A DNA stretch of 64,000 nt from Spirosoma telluris (GCA_003259005.1 QLII01000001.1:7555001-7619000); one strand, 5' to 3'. Numbered from the stretch's first letter, positions 47,443 to 57,668 are shown. The notes: generated by a model from the letters alone, not told the origin. Numbers and translations are program-made.

Positions 47443-47994
47443 TTACCCATTAGTCTGTTTCAAATTAGCCTGTACCAATTGCCGAATGTCGTGAAGCGCG
47501 TCGCGGATTTCGGTGAGAAGAATCTGGTCTGTATCTACGGGTTGCTGGTTGCTTCGGGCAGCAATAAGGCGTTGCCGTTGCTCAATAATATGCGTCCGAA
47601 AAGCCTGGGCATCGATAATCCCGATCAACTCCATGTCGTGGGCCTGATTGGGGCTTTGTCCGGCGGTTTCAAATTTCAGGATGCAAAGATCAAAATAGCG
47701 AAGTAGCGGCCCAGCCACAAAGGTAACGTCCTGAATGTTTTCGAGCGGAATCGTTTTTTCAACCTGTATCAGAATGCCTTTTTTAAAGCGTAAAGAACGT
47801 TCGGAAAGCTCGCACTCCAGGTTATGAAAGTAATGCCGACTCCACCACTGACCAACCCCCAAAAACCAGAATAACAGGAAAGGGATGCCGATGATTGAAA
47901 TGAATAGAAAAAAGGCTATGTAGAAGAGCAGATACGTCCGGATGATGGGGTTGAAGCTAACTTTCAACGGCAGAGTGAGTTCGGGAGAGGTCAT
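47443..47994 (-). CDS. Membrane protein with bacterial PH domain (DUF304-like)
   Basis: The start MTSPELTLPLKVSFNPIIRT at 47994 is preferred to an upstream frame. A long hydrophobic hairpin (LLFYIAFFLFISIIGIPFLL) is followed by a bPH2-type domain (CELSERSLRFKKGILIQVEK then IPLENIQDVTFVAGPLLRYF). Such proteins combine two membrane helices with a PH-like barrel, and their role is generally unknown. The C-terminal 45 residues are helical and polar. It is divergent from mutS. Confidence 0.8.
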   Translation of the reverse strand: MTSPELTLPLKVSFNPIIRTYLLFYIAFFLFISIIGIPFLLFWFLGVGQWWSRHYFHNLECELSERSLRFKKGILIQVEKTIPLENIQDVTFVAGPLLRYFDLCILKFETAGQSPNQAHDMELIGIIDAQAFRTHIIEQRQRLIAARSNQQPVDTDQILLTEIRDALHDIRQLVQANLKQTNG

Positions 47995-48074
47995 GACAAT
48001 GAGGGATTTTGGCTGGGAGTTTATGGCTGTAATAAGGGAAAAAACAGCCACTTTCTCGCCAAAAATCACTATTT

Positions 48075-50762
48075 TTGTTTACGACAATCCAACAAAAATC
48101 AGTGAAGACAGCCACCGCAGCAAAGCCGCAAGCGAAGAAAAACGAAACTCCTCTCAACCGCCAGTATAACCAGATTAAAGCTAAATATCCCGGTGCGTTG
48201 CTGCTCTTCCGTGTCGGTGATTTTTACGAAACCTTTGGCGAAGATGCCGTTCGGGCCAGTAAAATTCTGGGGATTACGCTTACCAAACGCAATAATGGTG
48301 GATCGAATGAAGAACTGGCTGGTTTCCCGCATCACTCCCTGGATACCCACTTGCCCAAACTCGTTCGGGCGGGTGAGCGCGTAGCGATTTGCGATCAGTT
48401 AGAGGATCCTGCCCTGGCTAAAGGGATCGTTCGGCGGGGCGTTACGGAGTTGGTTACACCCGGTGTTTCGTTTAATGATAATGTCCTCGATACCCGACGG
48501 AACAACTACCTCGCGGCTGTCCATTTTGGCAAGGGAGATGACCAGTTTGGTATATCGTTTCTGGATATTTCGACGGGTGAGTTTCTGGCATCTCAGGGAA
48601 ATTCGGCTTATGTCGATAAACTGCTGCAAAGCTTCAATCCATCGGAGGTTCTGTACTGCAAGCGCAACCGCCAGGAGTTTGGGAGTTTATTCGGTGACAA
48701 GTTCCATACCTACACGCTCGAAGACTGGGCCTTTACCTACGACTTCGGCTATAACTTCCTGAAACAACACTTTCAGACCACCTCTCTCAAAGGGTTTGGT
48801 ATTGAAGGACTGCCCGATGGCATCATTGCCGCCGGGGTAATTCTGCATTACCTGAATGAGACCGAACATAAAGACCTTCAGCATATTACCCGTGTTACGC
48901 GTCTCGAAGAAGACCGATACGTTTGGCTCGACCGATTCACGATTCGTAACCTTGAACTGACGGCTGCTCAGCAGGAGGGGGGCGTTCCACTGATTCAGAT
49001 TCTTGATCAGACCGTTACACCCATGGGCGCGCGATTACTGCGCAAATGGTTGAGTCTGCCTCTTAAGGAAAAAGCCCTGATCGACGAACGGCTCAACATG
49101 GTTGATCTGCTGGTTGCTGACATCGACCTGGCCGATACAATGGTTAGTCACCTAAAGCAAATAGGCGATCTCGAACGACTGGTTTCAAAAGTGGCGGTTC
49201 GGCGGATTAGCCCCCGCGAGTTACTGCAGCTCAAGCGGTCACTGCAACATGTGTTGCCGATAAAGGAGTTGCTGATTACGGCTTTAAGTCAGAACGAGTC
49301 GTCTGGCCTGCACTCAGGGTCGCTGAAAAAATATGCCGATCAGCTTAATCCAGTTGCGTTCCTGATCGATCGCATCGAAACCGAATTACGTGAAGATCCA
49401 CCCGCTCTCTCGAATCAGGGTGGGATGATTAAGACGGGTATTAATGCTGAGTTAGATGAACTAACTACTATTGCCTACGCGGGTAAAGATTATCTGTTGC
49501 AACTGCAGGAACGCGAGATCCAACGAACCGGCATCAGTTCGCTCAAAGTGGCTTACAATAAGGTGTTTGGCTATTATCTGGAAGTGACCCACGCGCATAA
49601 AAATCGCGTGCCCGACGACTGGATTCGTAAGCAAACATTGGTGAATGCTGAACGTTACATTACACCTGAGCTTAAAGAATACGAAGATAAAATTCTGAAC
49701 GCCGAGGAGCAGATTTTTCAGATCGAAGCCCGGATGTTTAATGACCTGGTACTGGCGGCTGGCGAATACGTAGGTGCTATTCAGCAGAATGCCCGTGTGT
49801 TGTCGGTACTTGATGTATTGTCTTCGTTTGCGCGGGTGGCCGTGAAGAACAAATACGTTCGGCCACAGATCAATGAAACTAAAGTGCTGAATATCAAGGA
49901 TGGTCGACATGCGGTGATTGAGCAGCAACTGCCTCCAGGCGAGCATTACATCCCCAATGATATTTACCTGGACGACGAAACCCAGCAGATTATCATCATT
50001 ACCGGACCAAACATGGCTGGGAAATCAGCGCTGTTACGACAAACGGCATTGATAGTACTGATGGCGCAATCGGGGAGTTTTGTACCGGCATCGTCGGCAC
50101 AGATTGGGATTGTAGACAAGATTTTTACCCGCGTTGGAGCCAGCGATAACCTCTCGCGGGGCGAAAGTACGTTTATGGTCGAGATGACCGAAACGGCCAG
50201 TATTCTGAACAACCTCAGTGAACGAAGCCTGATCCTGATGGATGAAATCGGGCGGGGCACAAGCACCTACGATGGCGTGTCCATTGCCTGGTCCATTGCT
50301 GAATACCTGCATACCAAAACCGACTGTCGGCCCAAAACCCTGTTCGCGACGCACTACCATGAACTGAACGATCTTGCTACCGATAATCCGCGTATCAAAA
50401 ATTACAACGTAGCGGTCAAGGAGCTGGGTAACAAAGTGATTTTCCTGCGGAAACTCAAAGAAGGTGGTTCTGAGCACAGTTTTGGAATTCACGTGGCCCA
50501 AATGGCTGGTATGCCTGCTCAAATCGTCAATCGTGCCAACGAGATTCTGAAACAATTGGAGTCGTCGCACAATCGGGAAACCAATAAGGAGAAAATTCGG
50601 GAAGCGGTGCCGCAGGAACGCGAGTTAGCCCTACGCATCATCGAATCCAGTGATCCCAAAACAGAAGCCATCAAGGATAAGTTACGAACCATCGACGTAA
50701 ACCGTCTAACACCGATCGAAGCCTTGTTGAAGCTGAACGAGTTGCTGAAAATGATGGAGTGA
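48075..50762 (+). CDS. mutS: DNA mismatch repair protein MutS
   Basis: A full-length, unbroken 895-residue MutS. The mismatch-reading Phe-x-Glu lies in VGDFYETFGED (F50, Y51, E52). Connector, lever and clamp domains follow, then the ATPase with GPNMAGKSALLRQ (about 644), SRGESTFMVEMTE, LMDEIGRGTSTYDG and LFATHYHEL. MutS dimers detect mismatches and recruit MutL. The reported TTG start at 48075 is weak: it overlaps a TATTTTTG element, and an in-frame GTG at 48102 (VKTATAAKPQAKKN) is an alternative start that would follow such a promoter. Confidence 0.96.
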   Translation: MFTTIQQKSVKTATAAKPQAKKNETPLNRQYNQIKAKYPGALLLFRVGDFYETFGEDAVRASKILGITLTKRNNGGSNEELAGFPHHSLDTHLPKLVRAGERVAICDQLEDPALAKGIVRRGVTELVTPGVSFNDNVLDTRRNNYLAAVHFGKGDDQFGISFLDISTGEFLASQGNSAYVDKLLQSFNPSEVLYCKRNRQEFGSLFGDKFHTYTLEDWAFTYDFGYNFLKQHFQTTSLKGFGIEGLPDGIIAAGVILHYLNETEHKDLQHITRVTRLEEDRYVWLDRFTIRNLELTAAQQEGGVPLIQILDQTVTPMGARLLRKWLSLPLKEKALIDERLNMVDLLVADIDLADTMVSHLKQIGDLERLVSKVAVRRISPRELLQLKRSLQHVLPIKELLITALSQNESSGLHSGSLKKYADQLNPVAFLIDRIETELREDPPALSNQGGMIKTGINAELDELTTIAYAGKDYLLQLQEREIQRTGISSLKVAYNKVFGYYLEVTHAHKNRVPDDWIRKQTLVNAERYITPELKEYEDKILNAEEQIFQIEARMFNDLVLAAGEYVGAIQQNARVLSVLDVLSSFARVAVKNKYVRPQINETKVLNIKDGRHAVIEQQLPPGEHYIPNDIYLDDETQQIIIITGPNMAGKSALLRQTALIVLMAQSGSFVPASSAQIGIVDKIFTRVGASDNLSRGESTFMVEMTETASILNNLSERSLILMDEIGRGTSTYDGVSIAWSIAEYLHTKTDCRPKTLFATHYHELNDLATDNPRIKNYNVAVKELGNKVIFLRKLKEGGSEHSFGIHVAQMAGMPAQIVNRANEILKQLESSHNRETNKEKIREAVPQERELALRIIESSDPKTEAIKDKLRTIDVNRLTPIEALLKLNELLKMME

Positions 50763-50829
50763 ATCTGCTGAACTTTTTTGGGCACCGTCGACAGATTTAT
50801 GAGTAAAAGCCAAGTAAACAACAACAAAA

Positions 50830-51333
50830 ATGGACCTAAACGTATTAACCGCCCCGCTTACCATTCAGGAAATTGAGTGGCGGGTGCAGAGCCAGACCAA
50901 AGATGGTCAGAAGATCATCGTGGTGCCTTATATCACCAACCGCTGCGTCATGCAGCGCTTCGACGAGCAGTTTGGCTGGGCTGGCTGGCAGAATGAAATT
51001 AAGGAAATTGAAGGCGGTTTTCTGTGTACGATTACCGCCATTTTACCCGGTGGCGAAATTGTTAAGAAAACGGACGGGGCCAGCCGTACCAGTGTTGAAC
51101 CCGTGAAAGGCGGTATCAGCGATGCCATGAAACGGTGCGCCGTGCAATTCGGTCTGGGCAGAACCTTGTATGACTTCCCGAAAGTGCTGATTCAAACAAC
51201 CGACAAATACATTCCCGACTGGGCAACTCCTTTGTTAGACAAAATGGTGGAAAAGCTCAATGCAGGTGGTGCTGTGCGTGATGTTGTTGTATTGAAACCT
51301 GAACACGCAAAGCCAGCGGCAAAATCTGTTTAA
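50830..51333 (+). CDS. Rad52/22-family DNA repair protein (single-strand annealing type)
   Basis: A 167-residue protein with the Rad52/Rad22 core: FGWAGWQNEIKEIEGGFLCT, KTDGASRTSVEPVKGGISDA, MKRCAVQFGLGRTLYDF. These match the DGA, KGG-ISDAxKRAAVxFG-GRxLY signature of the family, which includes eukaryotic Rad52, phage annealing proteins and deinococcal DdrA. Such proteins anneal complementary single strands. It lacks the long C-terminal tail of Rad52. It is located 67 bases after mutS, which places two repair genes together, although no phage genes are near it. Confidence 0.82.
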   Translation: MDLNVLTAPLTIQEIEWRVQSQTKDGQKIIVVPYITNRCVMQRFDEQFGWAGWQNEIKEIEGGFLCTITAILPGGEIVKKTDGASRTSVEPVKGGISDAMKRCAVQFGLGRTLYDFPKVLIQTTDKYIPDWATPLLDKMVEKLNAGGAVRDVVVLKPEHAKPAAKSV

Positions 51334-51348
51334 TCGTATTCGTTAGGA

Positions 51349-51384
51349 GGCACTAAGTCAACAGGAAACTACTGACTTAGTGCC
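51349..51384. terminator. Hairpin between convergent genes, one arm overlapping a coding end
   Basis: GGCACTAAGTCA (51349-51360) and TGACTTAGTGCC (51373-51384) are perfect complements with a 12-base loop. The right arm contains the last codons and the stop of the haloperoxidase gene. Confidence 0.65.
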
Positions 51385-52815
51385 ATTTAAGGGCGTTTAT
51401 GTTGCGCCCTATTTTAGTCCCTTCAGTTAAGCCTACTTCGTTATCATAGCGCGTGTGAATGCCGCCCATCAGCCGCGACTCTGCACATTCCTGAGCAGCC
51501 GCCCAAAACGACTTATAATGCCGGGCTTCGTACTTTAGACTATGCGTGCGAAACATCGGATAATAATCAGCATAATTGGCTGGATTTGGCTTATTCGGCG
51601 ATGCATCCTGTACATAATAGGTCATGTTGGGCCGATTCGCGTGAGTATGATCTGTAAATGAAAAGCTGGGGCCATACAGTTCGGTTAGCACCACAGCTGT
51701 TGCTGCTGATTGGACCGCATGACCTGAATAAAAGGAAGGAAAGGGCGGTTCCAGAAAGAAAGGAAGCCAGGGACCTCTGAAATCATCAGGGCTGATTTTG
51801 GTTTTGATGAACGAAGAGGGTCGCTCAACCATATAGGTAAATTTGGTTTTCCAGCAGCAGATAAAGGCATCGGCAACCGCCATACCTACGCGGGCATAGG
51901 TTTCGGCCGCTTTTACCAAATCTGCATTACTGTTGCGGATTGCAATGGTAGCCAGATTATACGAATGGCCAGGAGGAGAGCAGGTTTCGGTTGGGTCGTC
52001 GCCCCACCACATCACAATGGCTCGTTCTGCTTCTGTGAGTGATTTTTTTCGGTCAAATACTTCTTTGTAGTGAATATAGTATTGGCTGGTTGTATCAGTA
52101 GAATAGGCCAGAGGTTCAGGCATTGGTAATTGGCTATTACGGAGCGAAAAGGTTCGATTTTGCCCCCAGGTTGGATGCATCGGGATTTTGGTGTTTGATT
52201 GCCCAACTATAGGAGGAACCCATAAGCCAGTACCCTGAGGCCGGACATAGTCTTTAGGGAAATTGCGTAGATAGCCTTCATGCCCCCGTCACTCTTCGAC
52301 CATTCATAAATTTTTGTAGCCACGGCCCGACCAAATTGCTCAGAGCGCTCCACAACCTCTGGACTAAGCTGGGCGGCATACTGTTGATGTATGGCATTGG
52401 CCAATGAATCAATCGGTTCCGTTTTATCTGTGTAGGCATAGAGGGCTTTCAGCATATAAGCCTGCCCTGCGTTAAGGGCGAGCTCCCAACAATATGATTT
52501 CTTAAAATCAGGTTTGGGTAATGAAATTGTGTCCGACAGGATACGTATCACCGACCGATGTTTACGGGAGGCATATACAACGGTTTCATACATGGTAAGC
52601 CCCAAATAACCAATAGCCCGAGAACCATAGGTAGGTGTATTTTTAGGAGCTTTCGTCATAATCCGTACTGTCATATCAGCCCAGGTGGTGGCAATTGGAT
52701 CAACAGATGATTTGGGGTTCTGATTGACGCCTATTGTTGATTGAGCTTGTACAGAATAGCCATATCCCCAGAAAAAGCAAATTATAAATATACTTAATCT
52801 GATCAAGGGACTCAT
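51377..52815 (-). CDS. Vanadium-dependent haloperoxidase / PAP2-type secreted protein (one apparent frameshift)
   Basis: Repaired length 479 residues. An N-terminal signal (LIRLSIFIICFFWGYGYSVQ AQ) is followed by a helical domain, then the vanadate/phosphate-binding region: PPFPSFYSGHAVQSAA (the PSGH motif, here PSFYSGH) and SRLMGGIHTRYDNEVG with the late Arg and His. This is the fold of vanadium haloperoxidases and PAP2 phosphatases, and members of this length in Bacteroidota are usually annotated as vanadium-dependent haloperoxidases. The frame is broken in a CCCCC run at 52283-52287; one added base gives DGGHEGYLRNFPKDYV and joins the parts. Real activity is unproven. Confidence 0.82.
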
Positions 52816-52982
52816 TTTGTGTAGTAATAGTATTATCTATGATCAGTTCGTAACAAAAAGTTTGCCACTTGCGAATTTAGTGACGTGTCAGGAAGGTAGT
52901 AGATGTATCTTAATTTGTGCAATAGTATTGTTGTGATAATAATTTACTGAAAATTTGGTTTATTGTAAATTTTAATTTGGTT

Positions 52983-53011
52983 TTTGATTAAAAAGTGAAC
53001 TGTTTATTTTG
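52983..53011 (+). promoter_or_regulatory. Candidate promoter for the S9 peptidase gene
   Basis: TTTG at 52983-52986, 18-base spacer, then TATTTTG at 53005-53011, which is one base short of TAnnTTTG. The predicted start would give a leader of about 40 bases before the ATG at 53058. Confidence 0.4.
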
Positions 53012-53057
53012 AAACTATGCCGATATTGATGCCATACTCTGTTAACCAAAAACAGCT

Positions 53058-55142
53058 ATGTGTATGCAAAAACAACTCCTGACGTTTCTGTTGTGTAGTG
53101 GCTTATTCAGTATGACTTTGGCGCAGTCTGGAGGGACCCGGTCTGGAGGGACCCGGTCTGGAAGTACTAACTCTGGGTGGACTCCTGCCAGTATGATGGC
53201 CTATAAGCGCGTTAGTAATCCGGTCGTCTCGCCCGATGGTAAACTGGTGGCTTATGTTGTAGCTACCGCTCGTATGGACGCTGAGAACTCCGATTTCCTG
53301 TCTCACATCTATGTAACCAGCACTGATGGTAAACTGAACTATCAGTACACATTTGGTGATAAGTCCTGTACGGACCCGCAGTTTTCGCCCGATGGTCAAT
53401 TCATTTCCTTTCTTTCGGGTCGGGGTAAGGATGCAAAAAAACAAGTATACATCATGCGGTTGACGGGCGGGGAAGCAGAACCCGTAACGGTTGCTAAAAA
53501 CAGTATCACGACCTATGCCTGGTCGCCCGATAGCAAACGCATTGCCTATACCGTCACCGATACCCGGTCAACCCAGGAAGAAAAAGATCGGAAGGAAAAG
53601 AAAGACTGGGATGTAGTCGATCAGTTTCAGAATGCCCACCTCTATGCGCTGACGTTAACGAAAGATGCAAAAGGAAATTATCCCGTTAAGCAACTGACAA
53701 AGGGACCGTTTCATATTGCCGGGCTTGATTGGGCACCTAACAGCAAAATGGTTGTATTTGCCCAGCAAAGTAGCCCATCTGCCAATGCCTGGACCTCCTC
53801 AAAAATTGCAATCGTTTCTGCTGATAGCGGGGCTGTACAAGCCATTGCGACGGACAAAGGAGCGGTATCTCAGCCAATCTATTCGCACGACGGGAAGTTC
53901 ATCGCCTACATTGCTGATACGGGTCAGAACAGTTGGATGCGAAAAATGAGTGTCTGCCTCATTCCTACTGGAGGTGGTCCAGTAAAGCGATTGGTGACTA
54001 CGCCCGATGAATTGCCTACGCTGGTTGGTTGGTCGCCCGATGACAAGACGGTCGTGGTGAGCGAGGCCCTGCGCACGGGCTCGGCGATGTATAGCCTGCC
54101 TGCTGATGGGGGTACATTGAAGAAAATAACCCCATTGACTCAGGGCGTTTACGCGTCCCCAAACCTCAACAACCAGGGCGATGTAGCGTTTCTGTATCAG
54201 ACAACAGATATGCCAATTGATGTATACGTGGCAAGTCTGACTACTATGGCGGCCCGTAAGCTAACAGACATTCATTCTGATTATATAGCGAATAAGAACG
54301 TTGCGAAAACAGCAGTAATCACCTGGAAATCGAAGGATGGGAAGTACGACATCGACGGCTTGCTAACCTATCCGGCAAACTATCAGGCTGGCAAAAAATA
54401 CCCACTAATCCTGAATGTTCACGGTGGTCCGGCTGGTGTATTTGCACAAACCTATACAGGCGCTAGTTCACCTTATCCGATTCAGGCATTTGCGCAACAA
54501 GGGTATTTTGTTTTGCGCCCGAATCCACGCGGAAGCAGTGGGTACGGGGCCGAGTTTCGCCGGGCCAATTATCGCGATTGGGGCAATAAAGACTATGATG
54601 ACCTGATGCTGGGTGTCGATAAAACCATTGCAATGGGATTAGCGCATCCAGACAGTCTGGTTGAAACGGGCTGGAGTTATGGAGGCTACATGACCTCGGC
54701 GATTATTACCAAAACCAACCGTTTCAAAGCCGTGATGGCTGGGGCACCCGTTACGAATCTGATGAGTTTTAATGGCACGGCCGACATTTCTGATTTTTTG
54801 CCAAGTTACTTCGGTGGCGAGTTCTGGGATGATCCGCAGGTTTACGCTGACCACTCACCCATGTTTGCGATCAAAAATGCCAAGACGCCAACCTTAATCA
54901 TTCATGGCCAAAGCGACGAGCGCGTTCCACCCGAACAGGGTTATCAATTGCATCGGGCTTTGCAGCGATTAGGGGTAAAAACAAAGATGATCACCTATCC
55001 ACGTCAGCCGCACGGTTTCGTAGAGCCTAAGTTTATTGAGGACGTTGGCGAACGCGTAATTGACTGGTTTGATGGTAATCTGGGTCGTCATACAACAGCT
55101 CCCTACCAGACCGCATCGGCAGTGACGGAAGGCAGAAGATGA
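53058..55142 (+). CDS. Secreted S9 family prolyl oligopeptidase-type peptidase
   Basis: A 694-residue exported serine peptidase. The signal (LLTFLLCSGLFSMTLAQ) is followed by a short Ser/Gly linker made by a perfect 15-base duplication (53126-53140 and 53141-53155). A beta-propeller of WD-like 'DG--I-Y-S' repeats spans about 50-400; the alpha/beta-hydrolase domain has HGGPAGVFAQ, the nucleophile in GWSYGGYMTS (near 540), Asp in HGQSDERVPP and His in YPRQPHGF. Such enzymes are acylaminoacyl or dipeptidyl peptidases that cut peptides after proline or other residues. It is monocistronic; a palindrome follows the stop. Confidence 0.93.
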   Translation: MCMQKQLLTFLLCSGLFSMTLAQSGGTRSGGTRSGSTNSGWTPASMMAYKRVSNPVVSPDGKLVAYVVATARMDAENSDFLSHIYVTSTDGKLNYQYTFGDKSCTDPQFSPDGQFISFLSGRGKDAKKQVYIMRLTGGEAEPVTVAKNSITTYAWSPDSKRIAYTVTDTRSTQEEKDRKEKKDWDVVDQFQNAHLYALTLTKDAKGNYPVKQLTKGPFHIAGLDWAPNSKMVVFAQQSSPSANAWTSSKIAIVSADSGAVQAIATDKGAVSQPIYSHDGKFIAYIADTGQNSWMRKMSVCLIPTGGGPVKRLVTTPDELPTLVGWSPDDKTVVVSEALRTGSAMYSLPADGGTLKKITPLTQGVYASPNLNNQGDVAFLYQTTDMPIDVYVASLTTMAARKLTDIHSDYIANKNVAKTAVITWKSKDGKYDIDGLLTYPANYQAGKKYPLILNVHGGPAGVFAQTYTGASSPYPIQAFAQQGYFVLRPNPRGSSGYGAEFRRANYRDWGNKDYDDLMLGVDKTIAMGLAHPDSLVETGWSYGGYMTSAIITKTNRFKAVMAGAPVTNLMSFNGTADISDFLPSYFGGEFWDDPQVYADHSPMFAIKNAKTPTLIIHGQSDERVPPEQGYQLHRALQRLGVKTKMITYPRQPHGFVEPKFIEDVGERVIDWFDGNLGRHTTAPYQTASAVTEGRR

Positions 55143-55150
55143 TGTAGGAT

Positions 55151-55205
55151 GTAGGGTGTATGATATATGTTATTCGGATTTCAATACATATATCATACAC
55201 CCTAC
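55151..55205. repeat. Palindrome with 20-bp perfect arms between convergent peptidase genes
   Basis: Arms 55151-55170 and 55186-55205 (GTAGGGTGTATGATATATGT and its complement) are exact, with a 15-base loop. No T run. It lies between the S9 stop (55142) and the M28 stop (55221). Confidence 0.85.
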
Positions 55206-55220
55206 TTCATACATAAGCAA

Positions 55221-57425
55221 TTACTTACCGCTTCCGATAGAGGCTGGTGCGCCCATTCCCTGGGAAAGTACCAGCAACTTATCACTCAGGGTCTGAATCG
55301 CTTTTTTGTAGCGGGCTTCCAGGTCCGGGAGGTTGGCTGTTGATTTCAGTGAGGCTTCATAAAGCAGACCGGGCAGCATCCAGGAAGCATAGCCACTGTT
55401 GGGATCAGAGGATGCGTAAAGCGATTTATACCAGCCGCCAAATGCGTTTCCTTTTGGATCAATAAACGAGCGTTCCAACATCCGTAACTCTTTATTCAAC
55501 TCAACCAGTTTGTCGGTACGCCCGGTTTTTAAATAATTCTGACGGGCCATTTCGCAGGCATCGGCATTCTTTTTCATGTCGGCTACGGCACTGAGCAGGG
55601 GCGAAATGGAATAGGTTGGTGCATACGCCTGAATCGCTTTTTCGGCGGCTTTCAAATGGACTTCCAGATCGGCGGGATAACGAGCAATGTCATAGGGTAC
55701 GAGATCCGCATTGGCAAGCCGGAGAGTCATGGTGCCAACCACCTGTTCCATCATTGGCCCCATTTTATAGGTTGGGTCAGCGAATTTATCGTAGAAATAA
55801 AGATCATCATATTGTGAGTGGTAGAGCGTGGGCCCTTCCATGCCTGCACTCAGCGCCGGAATACCGATGTGCATGTAAGGGGCAATGTGATCGGAGCCAC
55901 CGCCCAGATTGCCAATCGTTGGTTCGCCTACCACCATCGCAGGAGCCGATGAACCCGTCACACGAGTGGGATTGCCTGCCGCTTTGTGGCCCATCCAATG
56001 CTGAAAAACGGTTTTGTTAGAATCCGGATACTGAACAGACTGAGTCGCTTCAATAATTAGCTTCTTCATTGACGGCGACGCACTGGCACCGAATGTTCGG
56101 CCCGATACAGCGGCATCGTAGTTCATGTAGGCAACGGCTTTCTGCGTTAGTTCGTCGCGAAACTGCTCGCTCCACTCTGCCGAACCAATCACGCCTGGTT
56201 CTTCGGCATCCCAGTGACATACTTTAATGGTGCGTCGTGGGCGTTGGCCTGCTTTTGCTAATTTACCCATTGACTCTGTCATGCTCAGGAGCATCGCTGT
56301 GCCTGAGTTTGGATCGGTGGCTCCGTATGACCAGGCATCGTAGTGGCAACCGGCAATGATCCATTCATCAGGGAATTCGGCTCCGGTTAGTGTACCAACC
56401 ACTTGGTAAATCCGCTGAATGGTTTTTTCCTGTTTTACCATGAGCCGCACCTTCAGGTCTTTACCGCCTTCCAGTCGATACGTATAAGGTAGGCCACCCT
56501 GCCAGCCTGCGGGGACAGATTTGGTGCCCGTCATACGTTTCAGAATTTCAGTTGCCGAGCCATAGGGGAGGGGTGTCACCGGAATTTTGTGCAAGCCAAC
56601 GGCATTCTGATCAAGCCGTTTGGGCGTGTTTTTGGCTTCCATAGGCAGAGCTGCTTCACCGGGTGTGAGCGGGTCTCCGGTGTAGGGAGTTGTCAGTAAC
56701 GAACCCCGCTGAATCACGCTTTCGCTGTAGTACGGTCCTTCAGGAAAGGTTAGGCCGCGCATATAGCCACTATCGGCAGGATCGGTAAAAATGATAACGC
56801 CTAGAGCACCATCAGCCTGCGCAAATTGCGCTTTATACCCCCGGAAATTACCCCCGTATCGAGCCAGTACGATTTTGCCTTTTACGGATATCCCCATCGC
56901 TTTCAATTGCTCGAAGTCCTCTTTGCGACCATAATTGGCATAGACTACTTCGGCCGTTACATCCCCTGAACCCGACCAGGCGTTGTAGCCGGGGGTTAGC
57001 CGAGGATCACTGCTATATTTATCTTCCTTAAACAGAAACTCTCTGATGTTCAGGGGTTGCCGAATGGGTTCGACTAATTCAACGGCAATCTCACCGGGAC
57101 CTTTAGGGAGCAGTACATCGTGTGGATAAATGTCCACCTGCCAGCCTGCCTTTCGCATGGTTTCGGCGATGTAGTCACGCACCTGCTCATTTTCTTTCGT
57201 GCCGGTAATATGGGGTACACTGCTTAATTTTTCGAGGTGATTTTTAAAAGCCGCCGAGGATTGTTTGGTTTTAAACTCGGTTTCGAGTTTGACCTGTGCG
57301 GCCTGATGGGCTGGCACAAAGCCAGTGAGCGTTGGAGATGTGCCTGACTGGGCCTGAGCAGCTGCCATGCTTAGTGTAAGTGCAACTGGCAGGGCAGTAG
57401 TTCTGAGTAGAGAGGAAAGTTTCAT
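55221..57425 (-). CDS. Secreted M28 family peptidase (glutamate carboxypeptidase II-like)
   Basis: A 734-residue exported metallopeptidase. The signal (LLRTTALPVALTLSMAAAQAQ) precedes a PA-domain (KGKIVLARYGGNFRGYK, QADGALGVIIF), then the M28 core with zinc ligands in AGCHYDAWSYGATDPNSG, CHWDAEEPGVIGSAEW (catalytic Glu and bridging acid) and GGGSDHIAPYMH near its end. The C-terminal helical region resembles the transferrin-receptor-like dimerisation domain. The arrangement is that of PSMA/GCPII-like carboxypeptidases, which release C-terminal amino acids from peptides. With the neighbouring S9 peptidase it suggests peptide scavenging. Confidence 0.93.
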   Translation of the reverse strand: MKLSSLLRTTALPVALTLSMAAAQAQSGTSPTLTGFVPAHQAAQVKLETEFKTKQSSAAFKNHLEKLSSVPHITGTKENEQVRDYIAETMRKAGWQVDIYPHDVLLPKGPGEIAVELVEPIRQPLNIREFLFKEDKYSSDPRLTPGYNAWSGSGDVTAEVVYANYGRKEDFEQLKAMGISVKGKIVLARYGGNFRGYKAQFAQADGALGVIIFTDPADSGYMRGLTFPEGPYYSESVIQRGSLLTTPYTGDPLTPGEAALPMEAKNTPKRLDQNAVGLHKIPVTPLPYGSATEILKRMTGTKSVPAGWQGGLPYTYRLEGGKDLKVRLMVKQEKTIQRIYQVVGTLTGAEFPDEWIIAGCHYDAWSYGATDPNSGTAMLLSMTESMGKLAKAGQRPRRTIKVCHWDAEEPGVIGSAEWSEQFRDELTQKAVAYMNYDAAVSGRTFGASASPSMKKLIIEATQSVQYPDSNKTVFQHWMGHKAAGNPTRVTGSSAPAMVVGEPTIGNLGGGSDHIAPYMHIGIPALSAGMEGPTLYHSQYDDLYFYDKFADPTYKMGPMMEQVVGTMTLRLANADLVPYDIARYPADLEVHLKAAEKAIQAYAPTYSISPLLSAVADMKKNADACEMARQNYLKTGRTDKLVELNKELRMLERSFIDPKGNAFGGWYKSLYASSDPNSGYASWMLPGLLYEASLKSTANLPDLEARYKKAIQTLSDKLLVLSQGMGAPASIGSGK

Positions 57426-57505
57426 GAAATTCAGGTTGTATTACGCACAAATATCGGTATTTACTGTGGTAAAGGCGAAGACTTGCAAATGAATATTCGG
57501 TCAAT

Positions 57506-57539
57506 AAAAAAAGAGACGCTCTACAGCGTCTCTTTTTTT
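57506..57539 (-). terminator. Strong rho-independent terminator
   Basis: Arms 57506-57520 and 57525-57539 (AAAAAAAGAGACGCT and its complement) are perfect with a four-base loop and A/T runs on both sides. It probably ends the LolA-like transcript coming from 58388 on the minus strand. Confidence 0.85.
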
Positions 57540-57548
57540 ATACGATTG

Positions 57549-57656
57549 GTGCTTTGCCAAAATAGATTCTATAGATTCTAATTGATTCTTTTGATAATCA
57601 GGTGTTACTGGCCAAAAGAATCTATAGAAACAATAGAATCTATTTTGGCAAAGCAC
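57549..57656. repeat. Palindrome with 24-bp perfect outer arms, same repeat family as 26875-26970
   Basis: Outer arms 57549-57572 and 57633-57656 are exact; inner parts pair imperfectly and contain ATTGATTCTTTTGA. Bases 57613-57642 match 26940-26969 at 29 of 30 positions. It lies just beyond the 3' end of the LolA-like gene. Confidence 0.9.
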
Positions 57657-57668
57657 TAGCGAGGACTA

